Positions 20,960-32,414 of a DNA stretch of 64,000 nucleotides are shown here, one piece after another. Each line of letters begins with the position of its first letter. Within the stretch, counting starts at the first letter, position 1. The position numbers and the translations under genes are program-made. The notes beneath the pieces were generated by a model, which saw only the letters and a program-made list of their open reading frames with translations, made no database searches and was not told the DNA's origin. Origin of the DNA: Clitopilus passeckerianus (Eukaryota > Basidiomycota > Agaricomycetes > Agaricales > Entolomataceae); the NCBI GenBank assembly GCA_944990035.1, contig CALYLX010000128.1, positions 558,001 through 622,000 of the forward strand. The letters are read 5' to 3'.

Positions 20960-23952
20960 CTATGGGCTAGGCGGGCGAGCCTGAAGTGAAACGTCCAGTT
21001 TTGCAGCCAACCTAGAGATGTTGCTCTGGACCTCCGCAATCCGTGATCGCCTACAAAGTCAGGTCAAACAAGTAGAGTAAGCGGGATGAAGTGACATACT
21101 CGAAGTTGGATCTCTCGCCAAGCTCAAACGCTTGGGAGAAGCCCAACGCCCGGTTGCTCTGATCTAACTTTTCTTTTCGTTTCTTCTCCTTCTCCATCAA
21201 TTCTTTCATGCTAGGCATGAGTCGCTCATACTCTCTCTCAAGCTAAAACGCCGCGGTTCAGTTTGTGACCACACAAGTTGTTGATGAGTCAAAGGGACAC
21301 ATACCATTCGTACTCTTGATGAAAGTGAACCTTCATCATACTTCGCTAATCCCTGAATGTCGGTCTTCATTCGCTTCAGTTCCTCAAACCACTTCGTCTC
21401 ATGTTCACTGAGCTCAGGACTTGCACGCTCCATCAAGCTCTGGAGTTGCCTGTCCATTCGGCCAAGAAGGGATTTCTGTTTATCCTGGATTTCTCTGAAC
21501 CGAGTTTCTGTCCGTTCTTTGGCAGGGCCCTTAAGCTTGTTGACGATCGCCTCCATCTCTCTGCACTTGGCGCACATTCGTGCGAGTTCATCCCTTTGCA
21601 ATAGTGTATGCTCTTGAGTAGCTTTTGCTGCAATGATGATCTCCACAATTTGAGAGGAGAGCGCTTTGGTGGTCGTGGCAAAGTACCGCAAGGTATCGGG
21701 CGTGAGCTTGAAATCCTTGTCTCTGAGAGTCGAAGGAGGGAGGGAGAGTTGAGGGAATTTTGGAAGGCCGGAATTTCGATCCAGAGCCTTTGGTATAGTA
21801 TATGGATGTTCTTTGAGTGCGGAAACGTATGCGGGATTACCTTCAAGAGGTGTAAGCCATTCGCTTTTGCCCTCGATTGTAAGAGATTTGTTGAGAGAGG
21901 AGGCTAATTTGTGGATTTGTGAAGGGGCAATTTCCGTTCTCAGGCTGAGAGGGAAGGAGGAGAACCGCATGGCTGATGTGAGTATCAGAACGCGGTAGGT
22001 CAGGTATATGTCGTTTGGTATCGTGACGCCGACCACCGGGTTCGAGCATCTATAAACAGCGAAATTGAGCAAGAAGCGTCATCGGAAGTGAAGTTCGGCA
22101 TACCGATTTTCAATGGAGAAGGTTGATAGGATAGGCTGGATGGAGGTACCAACAGCGTCTTGTAAAGACGACTCAAGCTGGCTGCCTGAAGCATCATCGT
22201 CTGCTCGCAAAGCGGCAGCCAAGTGCTGGAGCACAGGGCCAATATTCAGCATGTGAACACCGAATGCATGACACACGTATGCGGTATCTTTGTGAATAGG
22301 ATCCGCAAAGAAAACAGGGTGATTTCCTTGTAGCAGGTCAAGAGGAGAAGTGGTAGGTGTCGATGTTATGCCCTTCAATGAGTTGATGAGACCAAGGTCG
22401 ATAGTCTCGTAGACAGCCAGCATGGGTAAAGAATGGTCCTGCATCTGGTGGAAATCAATTTCAAAGGCTCGGCTGACGCATACGACCAGCTTACCTTACT
22501 CTCCCATTTCGCTTCAACCTTTTCCACATCCAAAAATACATCAACTTTGCCATCCTGGAACGCAATCATGATCACTCCAAGATGCTCGGTCGTTCCGTTG
22601 TCTTCGTCGTCATCGTCTTCCACCTCGTCAAATGACAGATATGCTATATCGGTGGCATTGCCGCCTTCGCTACCCTCCAGCATTCGGGGTGAAGGCTGTA
22701 GGAGGAACGGGCCCTGCATTGCAGGTCGACTCTTGAAAGTCGTCGGAGGATGAATGACAACAGGTCTCGAAGGGGAGGGGAAGAGGGTGCCAGGTGGAAG
22801 TTGCTTGACCAGGGCTGAAACGTACTTGTGCTGGTAATCATACAGGGAGGATGCATTGGTTCCAGAACTTGGGTTGCCATGCGCAAGGTGGTCTTGCTTG
22901 GCTGATACAAAACAATCAAGTGAGTGGATGTAGGAGGATGGTATCGTGCTAAGAAGGCAGAGAATTAAGAGGGGGTTGATCAGAGGAACAGGTGGGTACT
23001 CACGCATTTTGGGGAATGTATGGGCATATAGCATACATATCGCCGGATTTCATGAGAGCATATATGGTAAGAGGGCCCCAGTCGCCTTCACCCTTTCCGA
23101 GCGTGAAGGAGGAAACTTCATGTTCTGCTGGATCCTCTGCAAGGAAAGACGCATTCAACTTCCTTTCTGGCACGAAGGAGAGAATCTGCTGAGGCTCTTC
23201 CGTATCAACAGACAGGTCGTATTCCCTGTCAAATGCTTAGAGAAATCTAAAAGCCGGGCAACTACAAGAACATACCGTAGCTTTCCATCGACTGTCATGA
23301 CCATCAATGCGGACCCAGCCTCGCCCCAAGGATGCCAATCGATCTTGGCAATTGGTGCGGCACCATTTGAAGCATGATAGAATTGACCAACCTGAATAGA
23401 CCTACAACGAGTAAGTTTCGGCGTCAAAGAAAGAGAAAAAGAGCCCATACTTGCAGTCTATGGTCTCATTGACCAGCTTTGAATAACTAGGGCGGGGAAG
23501 GACGACAATAGCAACTTGAAAGGCTCCGGCTACAGCAAGAAGCTTCCCGCTCGGGTTCAGACATATTTGGTGGATCGGGAATTGTACATTTGGTGTATGC
23601 AGGACCTGGGCTAGAGTCAGCTCAGCCAAGCAGAAGGTAACAAGTACTCAAGTACCTTGTATGTTTGACGACTGTTACCCTCCATTTTGGCGTCAGCGAG
23701 TGAAGTTATGCGTAGCTGACGGCCATTAGACACGATCAAGTCTGTATCTTTGAGGATCATGGTCTGCCGTCGACCTGAAGGAACCTGGCCCTCTGGTGTT
23801 GAATCATCTTCCTGAATGAACTGAGGTAGAGTCTCTAGGGAGAGTTCAAGAGGGGAGGATGTGCTGTCGTTGCTGCCCTTTGCATCCTGGGGCAGTTCGA
23901 AGATTGGATGGTCTTTCAAAATCCTGCTCCAGCTGTCGTCGACGTCGTCCAT
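20960..23952 (-). CDS. NUP82: nucleoporin of the Nup82/Nup88 family
   Basis: Nup82/Nup88 is a cytoplasmic-face nucleoporin that anchors the mRNA export platform (Nup159 and Nsp1 in yeast). Read from 23952, MDDVDDSWSRILKDHPIF opens an N-terminal beta-propeller: KDTDLIVSNGRQLRI, HQICLNPSGKLLAVAGAFQVAIVVLP, IAKIDWHPWGEAGSALMVMTVDGKLR, GPLTIYALMKSGDIYAICP and GVIMIAFQDGKVDVFL. The C-terminal third is helical coiled coil (about 21.2-21.7 kb), with TPDTLRYFATTTKALSSQIVEIIIAA and repeated Glu/Lys-rich heptads ending ERLMPSMKEL. The propeller-then-coil architecture and the ICLNPSGKLLAV motif fit the family. The gene symbol follows the yeast name; no orthology test was done. Exons are joined by 45-70 nt introns and look unbroken. 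Confidence 0.85.
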
Positions 23953-24100
23953 GGTCGTGAATCCGGCGTCACGGTTATTTCGCGCTGCTTGTGGTTGGAC
24001 GCGACCGATCAGAGTTTTCCCACGATAGACTGACGCGTTTGGCTTTTGAGGTCAGGCTTGCGTGTCCTCGAGATCATCGGATTCATTTCAATCCATAACA

Positions 24101-25173
24101 ATGACTTCTATTGGTACAGGCTACGACCTTTCTGCTAGTACTTACTCTCCAGATGGCAGGATATTCCAGGTGAGAAGAGGGACTGATCGTGATTCTTCGA
24201 GTTGTTGATCATATACCTCTTCCATTAGGTCGAATATGCGAGCAAGGCGGTAGAGAATTCGGGGTCTGTTTACCTCTCAAACGTGAACTGGAGGAGTCGG
24301 TACTGAGATTCGAAATAGGACTGCAATAGGCCTCAAGGTCAAGGACGGTATTGTTCTCGCGGTCGAGAAGCTGGTTCACTCCAAACTTCTTGTACCCAAT
24401 GCCAACAGAAGAATTCAGACCATAGATCGACATATCGGTTTGGTGAGCACGCCTTTCGCTTGAAATACAGGAAGATCTTATATCTCTTAGGCAACTGCTG
24501 GCCTGTTGGCAGATGGCCGACATCTATCTAACCGTGCACGAGATGAAGCTTCAAACTACAAGCAGAGTTATCTCTCCCCAGCACCCCTCAAGGTGAGTAT
24601 TGTTCAATCCAGATGTTTCGAATCAGAAGTTGAAATACAGTTTTAAGCATATTGCCGATCGTCTGGGGCTCTACGTTCAAGCATATACCCTCTACTCGTC
24701 CGTCCGGCCCTTTGGTATCAGCACTATATTAGGTGCCGTCGACAAGGATGGTCCCGCACTGTATGTCGTCGAGCCCAGCGGCGTGTTCTTTGTGAGTCTA
24801 TCTTGGCTCTGACCCGGCTTGTACTAAAGCGCGTCCAGGGCTACCACGGAGCAGCTGTCGGCAAAGGTCGCCAACTTGCAAAGACCGAACTCGAGAAACT
24901 CAAACTTTCCGAGCTATCAACGAGGGAGGCCGTGAAGGAAGCTGCACGAATGTACGATCTTCTTTTAAGCTGTTATATTTTGGATCTTGCGGCTTACAGG
25001 ATTTCTTTGTTAGCATACATCTCGTACACAAAGATGCCAAGGAGAAAGAGTTTGAATTGGAGATGTCATGGATCGGCGACGAAACAAATGGTGTACATCT
25101 GCCAGTGCCTCGGGATCTTCTAGAGGAGGCTGAAGCAGCGGCAAAGGCAGCACTGGAGAATTTCGACGAATAA
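24101..25173 (+). CDS. PRE10: 20S proteasome alpha-7 subunit (PSMA3/Pre10 type)
   Basis: Non-catalytic outer-ring subunit of the 20S proteasome. [35 protein letters not shown] matches the alpha-subunit N-terminal signature, and the start [17 protein letters not shown] is specific to PSMA3/Pre10. Following exons hold [98 protein letters not shown] and the acidic tail [17 protein letters not shown]. Introns are short; the one after NSG is 58 nt with a GTCTGT donor. The family and position are confident, and the frame is intact. It is the first of three neighbouring proteasome genes, tail-to-tail with RPN12. Confidence 0.95.
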
Positions 25174-25300
25174 TCATCTTCGAATTACATGTAATATCAC
25201 TCATTCAATGTTTATGGCATCGAACTACGCGAAATGGTCTGCGGGTTGGGACGATCCGTTCCACTTGAATTGAAGACGAGGATTCCATTGTAAGATGATT

Positions 25301-26352
25301 CTATACAATCTGTTCGAGTTCACGAGCATACGCGAGGGATGCATGAATGAGTTTTTGCTTCGGTATTTCCATCTTCTCTTCGCCTTTCTGTCGGAAATGA
25401 ATAGCTCCTCCTTGGAGGTCTATGCGCCAACCACGCTAGAAGGAGATTAATCTAGGCGAAAGGAATTGCATTGAAATGCTGCTTACCTGCTGAGCAAAAG
25501 TCAACAGCTCCGACTGGTTGGAGAAGAAGAGCAGTGTAATCGCATCCTTGATGGGCAGGCTTTCATACGCGGCCTCTTCACAACTTGCAATCTCATTCCT
25601 TTAACCTTTGTTAGCACCTAAACTTCTTCGGAACGCAATCATATGTGCCTTATAGTGCCCATCAGACTATCCACGAAGAATTTGTACTCCTCTGCCGGTG
25701 CCTCTTCTCGTGCATTCCACACCTTGCTGTAGCTACCCTCCATTAACCATCGCTCCAAATTCACAGGATGGCTTAGGAAAGGATTTTCTGCAATGGCATC
25801 CGCACGTAAAGGAAGACTTTCAAGTGTTGTGTGGAAGTCCGCTATGCGGTTCTGGGTGAGGAGTCGGATGAGGTTGAGCCCTCGTATCGGGTATTCGCGT
25901 TTGGATGGGGGCAGGACTTCACTGCAGGAAGGTCAATGGTTAAAAAAAATTTGAGGCACAAACTACACACCTGTAGTCCGTATAGAAAACTTGTAGTTGT
26001 GAGAAATATCGGTCAAAGGAGGGCACGTCTCGTGTGCGAATGCTCCAGAATGCACCGATCTCGAGAATATCGCCTGCATACAGAAGTGTGTTCAGTGCCT
26101 CGGTTATGAGCCAAGTCTTGAAAACGTACGTGCAACAACAAGATCGTCGAGATTGTGCTCTTCTCCGGGAATCAAGAGGCCTGCTTCGATAAGTCCGAGC
26201 TTCGTTCGTTCGTCAGTAAATGGTCAAGGAGTGGTGAGTAAACCTGGACAGACCTTCAGCTGCGAGAGCAGAGTGCCACACTTCTTCAAATCTGCAGGTC
26301 TTGCAGTAAATGAGCGTATGAGATCTCCGTACAGACTCTTGAGGCTGGACAT
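25301..26352 (-). CDS. RPN12: 26S proteasome lid subunit Rpn12 (PSMD8)
   Basis: Rpn12 is the last subunit to join the 19S lid and licenses its docking on the base. From 26352 the gene reads MSSLKSLYGDLIRSFTARPADLKKCGTLLSQLK, then GLIEAGLLIPG, the central LEIGAFWSIRTRDVPSFDRYFSQLQVFYTDY, PPSKREYPIRGLNLIRLLTQNRIADFHTTLE, NPFLSHPVNLERWLMEGSYSKVWNA and a PCI-like winged-helix end IASCEEAAYESLPIKDAITLLFFSNQSELLTFAQQRGW. The PIRGLNLIRLL, SYSKVWNA and RGW motifs are Rpn12 hallmarks. Five exons carry short introns. The gene lies divergent from PRE3, with 143 bp between the two starts. Confidence 0.92.
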
Positions 26353-26495
26353 TCTGGGCGATGGTGAGGGCAATGAGCGTAATCACAACCAACGCGTTGC
26401 TGCTCTACGACGCGTCAGCCCTGTCCAAATCGGGACAATGTTTGCAGCAGCTCTCAAGATCACGTCGCCCTCTTCCTCTTCCTCTATCGTCCACC
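26353..26495. promoter_or_regulatory. bidirectional promoter of RPN12 and PRE3 with two ACGCGT sites
   Basis: This 143 bp interval separates two proteasome genes transcribed apart. It contains two ACGCGT hexamers (26392-26397 and 26410-26415), and a third lies 63 bp before the PRE10 start (24033-24038). The pyrimidine-rich run before the PRE3 ATG is typical of fungal leaders. I did not see the yeast Rpn4 box GGTGGCAAA. Function of the hexamers is inference; ACGCGT also occurs elsewhere in this window. Confidence 0.5.
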
Positions 26496-27480
26496 ATGGA
26501 ACATATCGACTTCAACAGACTGAAGACCGGCGAGGTCAACCTCGGTGTATGCGCAATCATTTTTTGAATCGGAATTATAGCTGATTGCGAGATACTAGAC
26601 CTCGATCATGGCAGTCCAGTTCGATGGTGGGGTTGTTATTGGGGCAGACAGTCGAACTACAACCGGAAGCTACATCGTAGGGCACCTTTTCTACTGTTAG
26701 ATATGGTTGCTCACATATATCTGGTGCTAGGCAAACCGAGTTACCGACAAACTGACCCATATTCATGACCGAATCTACTGCTGCCGTTCAGGCTCAGCAG
26801 CTGATACACAGGCAGTCGCAGATGCCGTCCATCATTCTCTGCAGATTTATACGTGAGTTCGGAAGTATACATACTAATCTGCTGTTCTAATATGTATTCG
26901 CCACCTAGTCAGGCTGCAGGCGAACGCCCTAGCGTCCACACCGCTGCTGCCCTGTTCCAACGGATATGTTACGACAACAAGGATAATCTTTCTGCAGGTA
27001 TCATCGTAGCTGGCTGGGATAAGCAGAATGGGCCTAGCGTCTACAATATTCCTCTTGGAGGCGGTCTGTTCCGTCAACCGTGGGCGATTGGAGGTACGAT
27101 CCTTGTATGCATACCCTCCCGTACCAGACCTTGACCTTTTCCAGGTTCCGGTTCGACCTACGTATATGGTTACTGTGACGCTACATATCAGGAAGGATGG
27201 GGACGCGACGAGACCGTGAATTTTGTGAAAAACAGTACGTCCAAGTGACAATACTATCCCGTATCCCCATTAACAGGTCTCGTCCATAGCCTTGGCTTTG
27301 GCGATGTCCCGAGATGGCTCATCTGGAGGTGTCATCCGAATGTGTGTCATCACCGAAGATGGTGTCGAGAGACTGTTCATCCCGGGGAACGAGTTGCCTA
27401 AATTCTGGGAGGGGAAAGAAATCCTTTCACCCACAGCCAAGGCTGATTCTGGGGTTGCACCGATGGCAGTAGAAGCATAA
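26496..27480 (+). CDS. PRE3: 20S proteasome beta-1 subunit, caspase-like (PSMB6/Pre3 type)
   Basis: Catalytic beta-1 subunit, which cleaves after acidic residues. The N-terminal propeptide [17 protein letters not shown] ends at the Gly just before the nucleophile Thr of [26 protein letters not shown]; the TSIMAV start is the beta-1 hallmark. Note the propeptide/Thr1 junction falls across an intron (exon end GGT, next exon ACCTCG). Then come [65 protein letters not shown] and [33 protein letters not shown]. The SGSAADTQA and GGVIRM strings carry conserved active-site neighbours. All exons stay in frame. It is the third of the clustered proteasome genes. Confidence 0.95.
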
Positions 27481-27561
27481 GGATACAATCGATTAGCAGC
27501 AGGCCATGTATTAGTTCCTAAATGTAATGTACATGATCGACGACGGTGTGATATCGTTGTT

Positions 27562-29044
27562 CTACTCCGAGGAACCTTCTTCAAACATCCTCAACCTCCA
27601 TAACGCTAGCGCGACCGCAGCGGCATCTCCCCTCTCGACGTTGCCAGGCTCAGCTGTGAGCAAGAACGCGTGACTGGCTTTGCTATTCGGTGGTCCTTCC
27701 TGATTTTGGGTGTGGCGCCCTCGCTCTAGCTTCAGCAGTCGTAGCAATAGCGTGTGGAGGGCTGCTCGCTGCGGTCGATTCTGGAAGAGTGAAACACCGT
27801 TATAAAGTGGCACCTTTCCCTGACCGATTGGAGGTACGGTGTTATGATCATCAACTGTCCCTCTCTGTGTGTGATAGAGAGTTGAAGTTGGTAAATGCGG
27901 TCGTTGCGGAGGATCTTCTGGGGCATCCTCGACGAGGGGCGCAGCCGACATGGAGGGTTCGGGACGCTTCCCAGTTATGGGATCCTTCTGCAGGGGGGGA
28001 ACCACAATTACAGCGAGTGCATTTGGTTGGGGAATTACACCTGTTTCGCGAATTTGGTTCCACTCCTCTCGTGTAAGTCTCCGTAGAATTCTGGAGCCGG
28101 GGGTAGTTTTCGACGACTGCATGGCATCTCCAAGCAGTTCCAGTTCTTGTAGAACACGCAGGCGGAGAAGATGTGCGACTTGTTCACCCAGTAATGAGTG
28201 GATCATGCGAGGTTCTACCAGAGGAATTCTCGCAGCCAAGGTTGAAAGGCTGTTTATGATACTCTTGTCGCAAAGGATGTATGTTGCCCTTCCTGGGTCC
28301 CGGACAGTGAATTTGGAGTGCTGAAGGCCGTTTGGAATGAGAATTATGGACTCTCGGGGCGGCCATTGGTAGGGTCAGCAGGCAACCGTACTTTGGAGAA
28401 ACGAATGAGAAGGTCTAAAGAAGGTCTGAGTGGACGTGTTTGACTTTGAGGCACTGAGCAGACCTTTTGGAAGAATCTGCATAGTAGCCCCACATCTGCG
28501 CAGAGGTGAAGATATCATTCGCACTGAAGAACCGTCAGACAATGTTTGAGCAGGGCTTCGCCCTCAAAGACTTACAGTATGGGTTACACCACCAGCTTCG
28601 TTCTTCCTCTGTCATCGCCCTTGGTGGATCGCATTCACCAGGAGGGCGTTTGACACGTTTGAGAAACCTGACATTAGGTGGTAGGGACTTGTGGTATACA
28701 TAGCTACGAGACGAAGTGATTGGGTTTTGGTCCTTTGGTGTCAAAAGTATTGACTTTGTGTAATTTGCTGGATTGAGAGACGGTGGTGGAGGTCGATTGG
28801 GTTCATATAAAGACTTGATCTTTTCCCTGGGTAATACAAGCTTAGACCAGGGGTGCTGAGTCGACTTTTCAAACCGGTCGAGGAGTCGTGGCAGGAGTCG
28901 CGGCATAGCCGCCGCCAAAAGCCGACCAAAGCGGTCCTTCAGCAGCTTCAGGTTCAAGTCCCTGTCAACTTTCCGCAATATACTGAATCCGAATAATCAC
29001 TGCGCAACACGTCCTTGACACGTTCCAACACCGCTGATTGCCAT
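27562..29044 (-). CDS. unrecognised protein, possibly mitochondrial or nuclear
   Basis: I do not recognise this gene. Downstream exons are clear: a basic, Pro-rich part (28535-28978) with LKDRFGRLLAAAMPRLLPRLLDRFEKS, CDPPRAMTEEERSWWCNPY, then CRFFQKVCS and LLIRFSKVRLP. A 41 nt intron (GTACGG...GAG AG, with CTGAC inside) leads to SIILIPNGLQHSKFTVRDPGRATYIL, the ARIPLVEPRMIHSLLGEQVAHLLRLRVLQELELLG helix and LTREEWNQIRETGVIPQPNALAVIVVPPLQKDP. The tail is low complexity and ends MFEEGSSE. Frame use and bias look coding. The start is uncertain: ATG at 29044 with a weak GTGTCA donor is the simplest reading. It could be a lineage-specific, mitochondrially targeted protein, but no targeting signal is clear. 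Confidence 0.6.
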
Positions 29045-29109
29045 ATTTTGGCTGTTCTTTTACAGCAATCTCTATCTACAGTATCTTTAGTGGGCAGTGT
29101 GCTCTTGAG

Positions 29110-29134
29110 TTTATAAAGGTCACATTGTGATTGG
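29110..29134. promoter_or_regulatory. shared TATA (TTTATAAA) and CCAAT box
   Basis: Symmetric TTTATAAA (29110-29117) and ATTGG (29130-29134, a CCAAT box on the minus strand) lie between the divergent minus-strand gene starting near 29044 and the oxidoreductase at 29222. The palindromic TATA could serve either direction. Spacing (about 65 nt and 105 nt to the two ATGs) is reasonable. This also argues that the minus-strand start lies below 29110. Confidence 0.55.
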
Positions 29135-29221
29135 TCCATATGATAGTGGGCATCTACAGATAGCCGTCCGGCGCGAACTCCAGATACCTCCTGATCAGCA
29201 ACCCCTAATACTTTCGTATAA

Positions 29222-30885
29222 ATGCCTCTGCTTGTCAACGGGAAATCTTTCTGGAAAGGAATCACCAAGGGCAAGCCGTCAATCTCCAAGGAACCTTCCA
29301 TCGACGACTCTGTTTCTGTACCACAAATGGCAATTGAAGCAACAACAGGCTCTACGCCTTCTACTCCTGTTACCATTGCTGTAGTAGGATGTGGACAGCG
29401 AGGAAAGGTAAACTCGATAGACTGGCGTTTATACTCCAACTATGCTCACATTAGCTATAGGCCTATTCTAGGTATGCTCTGGAGAACCCAACACACTGCA
29501 AAATCGTAGCAATCGCCGAGCCTCGTCCAAAGACCCAGGAAAGCTTTGCAAAAACCTGGGAGGTCGATAGCTCTCTTATTTTCTCTTCATGGCAAGACAT
29601 GCACGCTGCCTCTGCAGAGAAAATCAAGGCCGAAGGGAAGCGCCTTGCTGACGCCGTTCTGGTCGCTGTTCAGGATCAAATGCACGTCGAGGTCGTCCTC
29701 GCGTTCGCTGAACAGGGTTACCATATCTTGTGCGAGAAGCCTATGGCCACCAGTCTAGAGGACTGTATCAAGATGGAGCAAGCTGTCAAGAAGGCCGGTC
29801 AGATCTTTGGCATGGGTCATGGCAAGCACTTTTCCTGGTCGCTCTTGCGGTTTACTTACAACCATTTGTAGTCCTGAGGTATTCACCTTATAACTACGAG
29901 TTAACCAAGGTTGTCCGTTCTGGTGTTTTGGGAGACCTGGTCAATGCTGTTCATGTCGAGCCTGTGGGCTACTATCACTTTGCCCATTCGTTCGTGCGAG
30001 GAAATTGGGGAAAGGAAGCAACAAGTGCCTTTTCACTCATGACGAAGAGTTGCCAGTACGTACTGGTCCTATTCCTGCCGAAAACCACGCCTTACCAATT
30101 GTCTACCAGTGATATTGATATTCTCTGCCATTGGTTTTCTCCCAAAACGCCTGTTCGGGTGTCTTCATTTGGATCTCTGAAGCACTTCCGCAAGTCAGCG
30201 AAACCTGCTGCCGCAGGCAATGCCACCAATTGTCTCAAGTGCCCATATGAGAAAGAATGCGCTTACAGTGCAAAGAAGAGTGAGACAGATCAAATCGTTG
30301 TTCCAACCGCATGCTTATACCCGCACAGTTTACCTTGACCGAGTCCAAGAGGGACATACAGGCTGGCCAGTTTCTCCCCTGGTCGATGGCGTTCCAGACA
30401 TCGAGAATGTGACAGAAGCCCTTCAAACAGGATCATATGGCAAATGTGTTTATGAAAGCGAAAATGACGTCTGCGACCACCAGGTTGTGAACCTTGAATT
30501 CGACGATGGAAGCACGGCCTCGTTTACCATGGTTGCCTATACATCTCTCATTTGCGATCGGCAGACCAGATTGCACTTTACGCATGGCGAGATCGTAGGC
30601 GATATGAACACGTTCACTGTGACAGATTTCAGGACCAAGACGAGCAAGAAATATACACCCCGATCGGAAGGAGGTGGGCACGGAGGTGGTGACGTGGGAC
30701 TCATACGTGCTTTTGTCGAGGCTGTCGCCACCGGAAATCAGTCGGTTTTGGGCACCGATGTGGCCGAGGTTCTGAAGAGCCATCTTACGGTGTTCGCAGC
30801 AGAATCAAGCCGAAGGGAAGGGAAGGTTGTAGACTGCTTGGAATTCGAGAAGGCTGCGCGAGAAAAGGTTCTCGGCTTCGCATGA
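29222..30885 (+). CDS. Gfo/Idh/MocA-family NAD(P)-dependent oxidoreductase
   Basis: A glucose-fructose-oxidoreductase/inositol-dehydrogenase family enzyme acting on a sugar or polyol. The N-terminal leader MPLLVNGKSFWKGITKG is followed by a Rossmann strand VTIAVVGCGQRGK, then an exon with RYALENPTHCKIVAIAEPRPKTQ, DAVLVAVQDQMHVEVVLAFAEQGYHILCEKPMATS (the EKP catalytic-region motif) and MGHVLRYSPYN. The C-terminal domain has NAVHVEPVGYYHFAHSFVRGNW, the DIDILCHWF segment with the catalytic-type Asp/His, and a small Cys cluster (NCLKCPYEKECAY), unusual and possibly structural. Four or five exons are intact; the NCLKCP-containing exon joins the next at GTGAGA. The substrate is unknown. A second, distinct member lies at 53.4-54.8 kb. 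Confidence 0.88.
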
Positions 30886-31440
30886 GACGCATGTGATGGT
30901 GCGTGATAACCTGTCGTCGATTTTGGACGCCCGAATGAATGTGAAGTGTAGCTTCCTTTTCGTCAACGTATACACCTACACCATGCTGTATTACCTGACT
31001 GAATTCAAATCATTGTTCTATCGTTTCGAGGTCGTTTCTGTCGATACCCGGGTCATGCTAGTTCCTGTACATGATTGAGAAACTGCATACATCTAGTATA
31101 CACACCTTGCTCTTCCGTGAAGCCGTCTTTCCGTCCTTTCGTACCCTGTTTCACGCCAAATACACTGCATCAATTCCCCATGCGGTATGATTGGCATCTT
31201 CGATCACTACAGCGCATAGTGTGATCACATATGGTACCGCGCCATGTCGTTCTTTGTGACTAGTTCCCTTTCTTAGCCCTCTAGGTTGTCTCAAGGGAAG
31301 CGCTGATTACTCTCCCCGACCTTTCCCGAAGTGTTTCTATACCGTTTGACTTGGAACAGGTACTCAATCTGCCTTGACCGACCCTCTTATATACATAGGT
31401 GTGCCTTGGCTTCGGATTCTGAATCCTACAAAACCCCGCG
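30886..31440. other. intergenic, with TATATA at 31388-31393
   Basis: No gene is supported in this 555 bp stretch. A TATATA lies 48 bp before the hydrolase ATG at 31441 and is a plausible core promoter. The rest is low in coding signal. Confidence 0.5.
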
Positions 31441-32414
31441 ATGCTGCGCACTGAAGACAAAGTGCTACAATTGCCTGACGGTCGAAAGCTGGCCTATGCA
31501 GACAGTGGCAATACTTCAAGCACGTCGGTCGTCCTCTTCCTCCACGGTGCATTCAATGTAGGAGAGGCATCCCACCTTCCTCACATCCTTGTCGAGAAGA
31601 ACGTACACTATTTGGCGCCCACCATACCTGGATGGGGCAAATCTTCAGCGATCCCCGACCCATACAATTATGCGGATACTTTCGCAGCAGATATCACCAG
31701 GCTGCTAACGCACCTTCATCCGGACACCTCTTCCCTCAAGCTGTATATTTGTGGCCACTCGTTCGGGACGGTCCAAGCGCAGATCCTGTACGGCCTGCCA
31801 CACGAGAAGTTCCCACTTGGAAAGCATGTAGTAACCATGGTCCTTCTGGCACCTGTTTCCCCTCCGAAATTTCACAAGGACTACGCCAAAACATTGAATT
31901 GGCCGTACTGGTTCTTGTTGGGTCCCCTTGCACACTACTTCCCTTTCAATCAATTGAATAAACTCTCGAAATTTGGGATCAGCAAGCAGATTTATGACGA
32001 ACCTTCAGCGGGACGATTTATCAGAAAGGTGATGAAGGAGGCCATGGACGAGGAGGAGCTGCAAGCTTTGGCGCGGTACAAGGCTTCCCATGGCATGGCA
32101 ATGGACCAATTCGAGCAGGAGAGGGGAAGGTTATGTGGCTGAGTGTTGCGCATAGCTGGCAGGCGTTTTTGGATAGTCCAGCCATCTTCCTCTATGGCTG
32201 GGGCGACTTCGATCCAAAAAATGGGAACGATAACTGTCCGGTTCTCGTGGTCACATCCGACAGGGATTTTAACGTGTCACCCGATCACGCAAAATGGATA
32301 GCTGAGAACTACAAATCTGCGACCCTAAAGCAGATACATGGGGCTCACATATCGTCGTTCTTCCATTTCGAGGAAATTTGGGAAGAGGTATTTCGAAAGG
32401 TCCCGCTGGCGTAG
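31441..32414 (+). CDS. alpha/beta hydrolase (apparent one-base frameshift)
   Basis: An intronless alpha/beta-hydrolase-fold protein. From 31441 it reads MLRTEDKVLQLPDGRKLAYADSG, oxyanion strand VVLFLHGAFN, PTIPGWGKSS, then LKLYICGHSFGTVQAQILYG with nucleophile Ser in GHSFG, and a cap region LAPVSPPKFH. The frame closes at 32142 after QERGRLCG. One more G at GGGG (32123-32126) would continue as QERGKVMWLSVAHSWQAF, after which the frame stays open to 32414 with CPVLVVTSDRDFNVSPDHAKW (catalytic Asp) and HGAHISSFFHFEEIW (catalytic His). The triad is therefore complete only if the shift is removed. No secretion signal is visible. Natural substrate unknown. I treat it as one gene broken by a sequencing-type error or a recent mutation. 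Confidence 0.82.

Noticed and set aside
28240..28500. A frameshift by C-run in the unrecognised 27.5-29 kb gene
   Set aside because: A 41 nt GTACGG...AG intron with a CTGAC branch point joins RFSK to SIILIPNGL in phase, so no indel is needed.
28954..29439. 161-codon minus ORF overlapping the oxidoreductase start as extra N-terminus of the 27.5-29 kb gene
   Set aside because: It overlaps a TATA/CCAAT pair and the neighbouring gene's exon 1, and joining it to the downstream frame needs another indel.
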